Under the pieces are notes generated by a model. The model saw nothing but the letters and a program-made list of their open reading frames with translations, was not told the DNA's origin and did not search any database. From Flavobacteriaceae bacterium (GTDB lineage: Bacteria > Bacteroidota > Bacteroidia > Flavobacteriales > Flavobacteriaceae), in NCBI GenBank assembly GCA_002713705.1, contig PAUJ01000037.1, positions 40,323-48,604 of the forward strand: DNA of 8,282 bases, in the 5' to 3' direction. Positions within the stretch are counted from its first letter, which is position 1. Each line of letters opens with the position of its first letter. A program made the translations under genes and the position numbers. Positions 6,620 through 8,282 of this stretch are shown piece after piece.

Positions 6620-7741
6620 ATGAAAAAGCTATTAATCTGTTTTGGAATTGTGTTGAGCAGTCTAATCATTAACGCTCAAGAAACTTATAAATTTGCCGAT
6701 GTTATTGATTTAAATGCGACTCCAGTTATAAGTCAAGGAAATACCGGAACCTGTTGGAGTTTTTCTACTTCTTCATTTATAGAATCTGAAATAATGCGAT
6801 TAACTGGAAAAACCATTGATATTTCTGAAATGTATAATGTTAGAAATACGTATCCAACAAAAGCGAATATTTATGTTTCAAGACAGGGTAAAGCCCAATT
6901 TAGTGAAGGAGGTTTAGCACATGATGTTTTTAATAGTATACGAGAACATGGTTTAGTTCCCATAGAGGCCTTCAATGGCTTGCAAGGAAATAATGAACAA
7001 CATAACCATGCAGAAATGGTTTCTGTTTTAACAGCTATGTTAGATACTTATATTAAAAACCCTGGCAGAAGTTTAGATCCAAAATGGCGAGATGCATTCA
7101 CCGCAGTTTTAGATGTTTATTTAGGAGAAAATATTACAGAGTTTAACTATGAAGGAAAAAAATATACTCCCTTGCAATTTGCTGAAATGGTAAAAATTAA
7201 TCCAAACGATTATATAAATATTACTTCATTTACACAGGCACCTTATTATACGAACTTTATTTTAAATATTCCAGACAATTTCAGTAATGGTAGTTTTTAT
7301 AATGTACCCATAAATGACTTAGTTGAAATTATTGATCATGCATTAGCGAATGGATATACTGCTGAAATTGACTGTGATGTTAGTGAAAAAACTTTTTCAG
7401 CTAAGGACGGAATTGCAGTTATACCCGCTAATAAATTAAATAACTTAAAAGCACTACATAGTATTTATCCGGAGATGGATGTTACTCAAGAATACCGTCA
7501 ACAAGAGTTTGAAAATTTTAAAACAACAGACGATCACTTAATGCACATTACCGGTAGTGTTAAAGATCAAAACGGAAATAAATATTATAAAGTAAAAAAC
7601 AGTTGGGGAACAGATGAAAAAAGAACAAAATTTGATGGATATGTTTATTTCAGTGAAGCTTATGTCCGCTTAAAAACTATAAGTATTACATTACATAAAG
7701 ATGGTATTCCTAAAAATATCTCAAGTAAAATAGGAATTTAA
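6620..7741 (+). CDS. Secreted C1B-family cysteine peptidase (bleomycin hydrolase/PepC-like)
   Basis: The 373-residue product has a Sec signal peptide (KK at 2-3, hydrophobic 4-17, likely cleavage after Ala19 in INA-QE) and no lipobox, so it should act in the periplasm or outside. The papain-like catalytic set is complete: Gln39 (oxyanion hole) and Cys45 in SQGNTGTCWSFS, His309 in DDHLMHITG, and Asn327 in VKNSWG. The spacing and the DHLMHI and KNSWGT motifs match clan CA family C1, subfamily C1B (bleomycin hydrolase, aminopeptidase C). Classical C1B enzymes are cytosolic hexamers of roughly 450 residues. This one is shorter and exported, and whether it keeps the self-capping C-terminal arm (it ends in SKIGI) is unclear. 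Endo- or aminopeptidase activity cannot be told from the sequence. The start is preceded by A-rich sequence, 25 nt after the lipoprotein gene, and the stop abuts the transporter start, so translation is probably coupled. Confidence 0.9.
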   Translation: MKKLLICFGIVLSSLIINAQETYKFADVIDLNATPVISQGNTGTCWSFSTSSFIESEIMRLTGKTIDISEMYNVRNTYPTKANIYVSRQGKAQFSEGGLAHDVFNSIREHGLVPIEAFNGLQGNNEQHNHAEMVSVLTAMLDTYIKNPGRSLDPKWRDAFTAVLDVYLGENITEFNYEGKKYTPLQFAEMVKINPNDYINITSFTQAPYYTNFILNIPDNFSNGSFYNVPINDLVEIIDHALANGYTAEIDCDVSEKTFSAKDGIAVIPANKLNNLKALHSIYPEMDVTQEYRQQEFENFKTTDDHLMHITGSVKDQNGNKYYKVKNSWGTDEKRTKFDGYVYFSEAYVRLKTISITLHKDGIPKNISSKIGI

Positions 7742-8282
7742 ATGAGTCAAAAAAAGTCATATCAATCCTCCTTTATATCGGTTACCATTCTGTTTTTTTT
7801 ATGGGGGTTTATTACTGTTCTAGTTGATAGTTTAGTACCAAGATTAAAAGAAGTTTTTGAAATGTCCTATGCCAAAACAGTATTGGTTCAATTTGCATTT
7901 TTCACTGCCTTTTTTGTAATTTCTCTGCCTGCTGGAGCCATCCTCACCAAGATTGGATATAAAAAAGGGATTGTTTTAGGATTGGTAATTATGGCTATTG
8001 GATGTTTACTTTTTTACCCTGCAGCTGAATATAGAAACTTTAATGTATTTTTAATTGGTTACTTTACATTAGCGGCTGGAATTACTGTATTGCAAGTAGC
8101 AGCAAATCCCTATGTTGCTTTATTGGGTTCTGAAGATGGAGCCTCTAGCCGATTAAACCTATCGCAAGCTTTTAATTCATTAGGAACAACCATTGCACCC
8201 GTCGTTGGTGCTTTATTCTTATTGAGCGATTCCGTAAAAACATCTGAAGAAATCAACCTATTGAACAGCACAGATAAAGCTA
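7742..8282 (+). CDS. Sugar:H+ symporter, FucP/GluP family of MFS (partial, 3' end missing)
   Basis: The first 180 codons of a major facilitator protein are present and the frame runs off the window. The start is ATG at 7742, directly after the peptidase TAA, with no spacer. Hydrophobic segments lie near residues 11-32, 47-68, 75-93, 100-127 and 143-162. Family motifs are FFLWGFITVLVDSLVP (18-33), LPAGAILTKIGYKKG (62-76), QVAANPYVALLG (118-129) and SRLNLSQAFNSLGTTIAP (136-153). These identify the L-fucose / glucose-galactose permease group, which imports sugar with a proton across the inner membrane. Asp29 aligns with proton-coupling Asp46 of E. coli FucP, whereas the FucP Glu135 position is Gln118 here. 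That favours a GluP-like glucose/galactose or other hexose substrate over fucose, though the substrate is not settled. It is probably the third gene of the lipoprotein-peptidase operon, and downstream genes beyond the window may reveal the sugar. Confidence 0.9.
   Translation, partial: MSQKKSYQSSFISVTILFFLWGFITVLVDSLVPRLKEVFEMSYAKTVLVQFAFFTAFFVISLPAGAILTKIGYKKGIVLGLVIMAIGCLLFYPAAEYRNFNVFLIGYFTLAAGITVLQVAANPYVALLGSEDGASSRLNLSQAFNSLGTTIAPVVGALFLLSDSVKTSEEINLLNSTDKA

Overview
The window looks like chromosomal DNA of a marine or freshwater member of the Flavobacteriia (Bacteroidota). The evidence is strong A+T richness, A-rich sequence without Shine-Dalgarno boxes before every start codon, TAnnTTTG-like promoter candidates, a giant VCBS/FG-GAP lipoprotein with an ASPIC/UnbV domain, a secreted bleomycin-hydrolase-like cysteine peptidase, and the menaquinone enzyme MenB. 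This assignment is inference; no rRNA or other taxonomic marker is present.

Layout. Bases 1-293 hold no gene, only small AT-rich palindromes. Bases 294-507 look like a regulated leader for asnB: a weak promoter candidate, a 13-codon open frame with six Asn codons (MFLNNNNYNNYKP), then a clear intrinsic terminator hairpin, all before the asnB start at 508. This is the layout of a ribosome-dependent transcription attenuator, with asparagine as the sensed amino acid and asparagine synthetase as the regulated gene. asnB (508-2172) is complete, with all catalytic motifs. Its own terminator hairpin lies just past its stop, inside the 3' coding end of the convergent gene menB (2190-3029, minus strand).

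A 175-bp divergent spacer separates menB from a co-directional block on the plus strand. The block comprises a 1129-residue outer-membrane-type lipoprotein with fourteen calcium-loop motifs (seven before and seven after an ASPIC/UnbV domain), a 373-residue secreted C1B cysteine peptidase 25 nt downstream, and an FucP/GluP-type sugar:proton symporter whose ATG directly follows the peptidase stop. The symporter is cut by the window end. The tight spacing suggests one operon that puts a surface or periplasmic binding protein, a periplasmic peptidase and an inner-membrane sugar importer under common control, perhaps for glycopeptide or polysaccharide scavenging. That role is inferred from context only.

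The most interesting observation is the apparent asparagine-sensing leader of asnB. Next are the terminator nested in menB coding sequence and the double seven-loop architecture of the lipoprotein.
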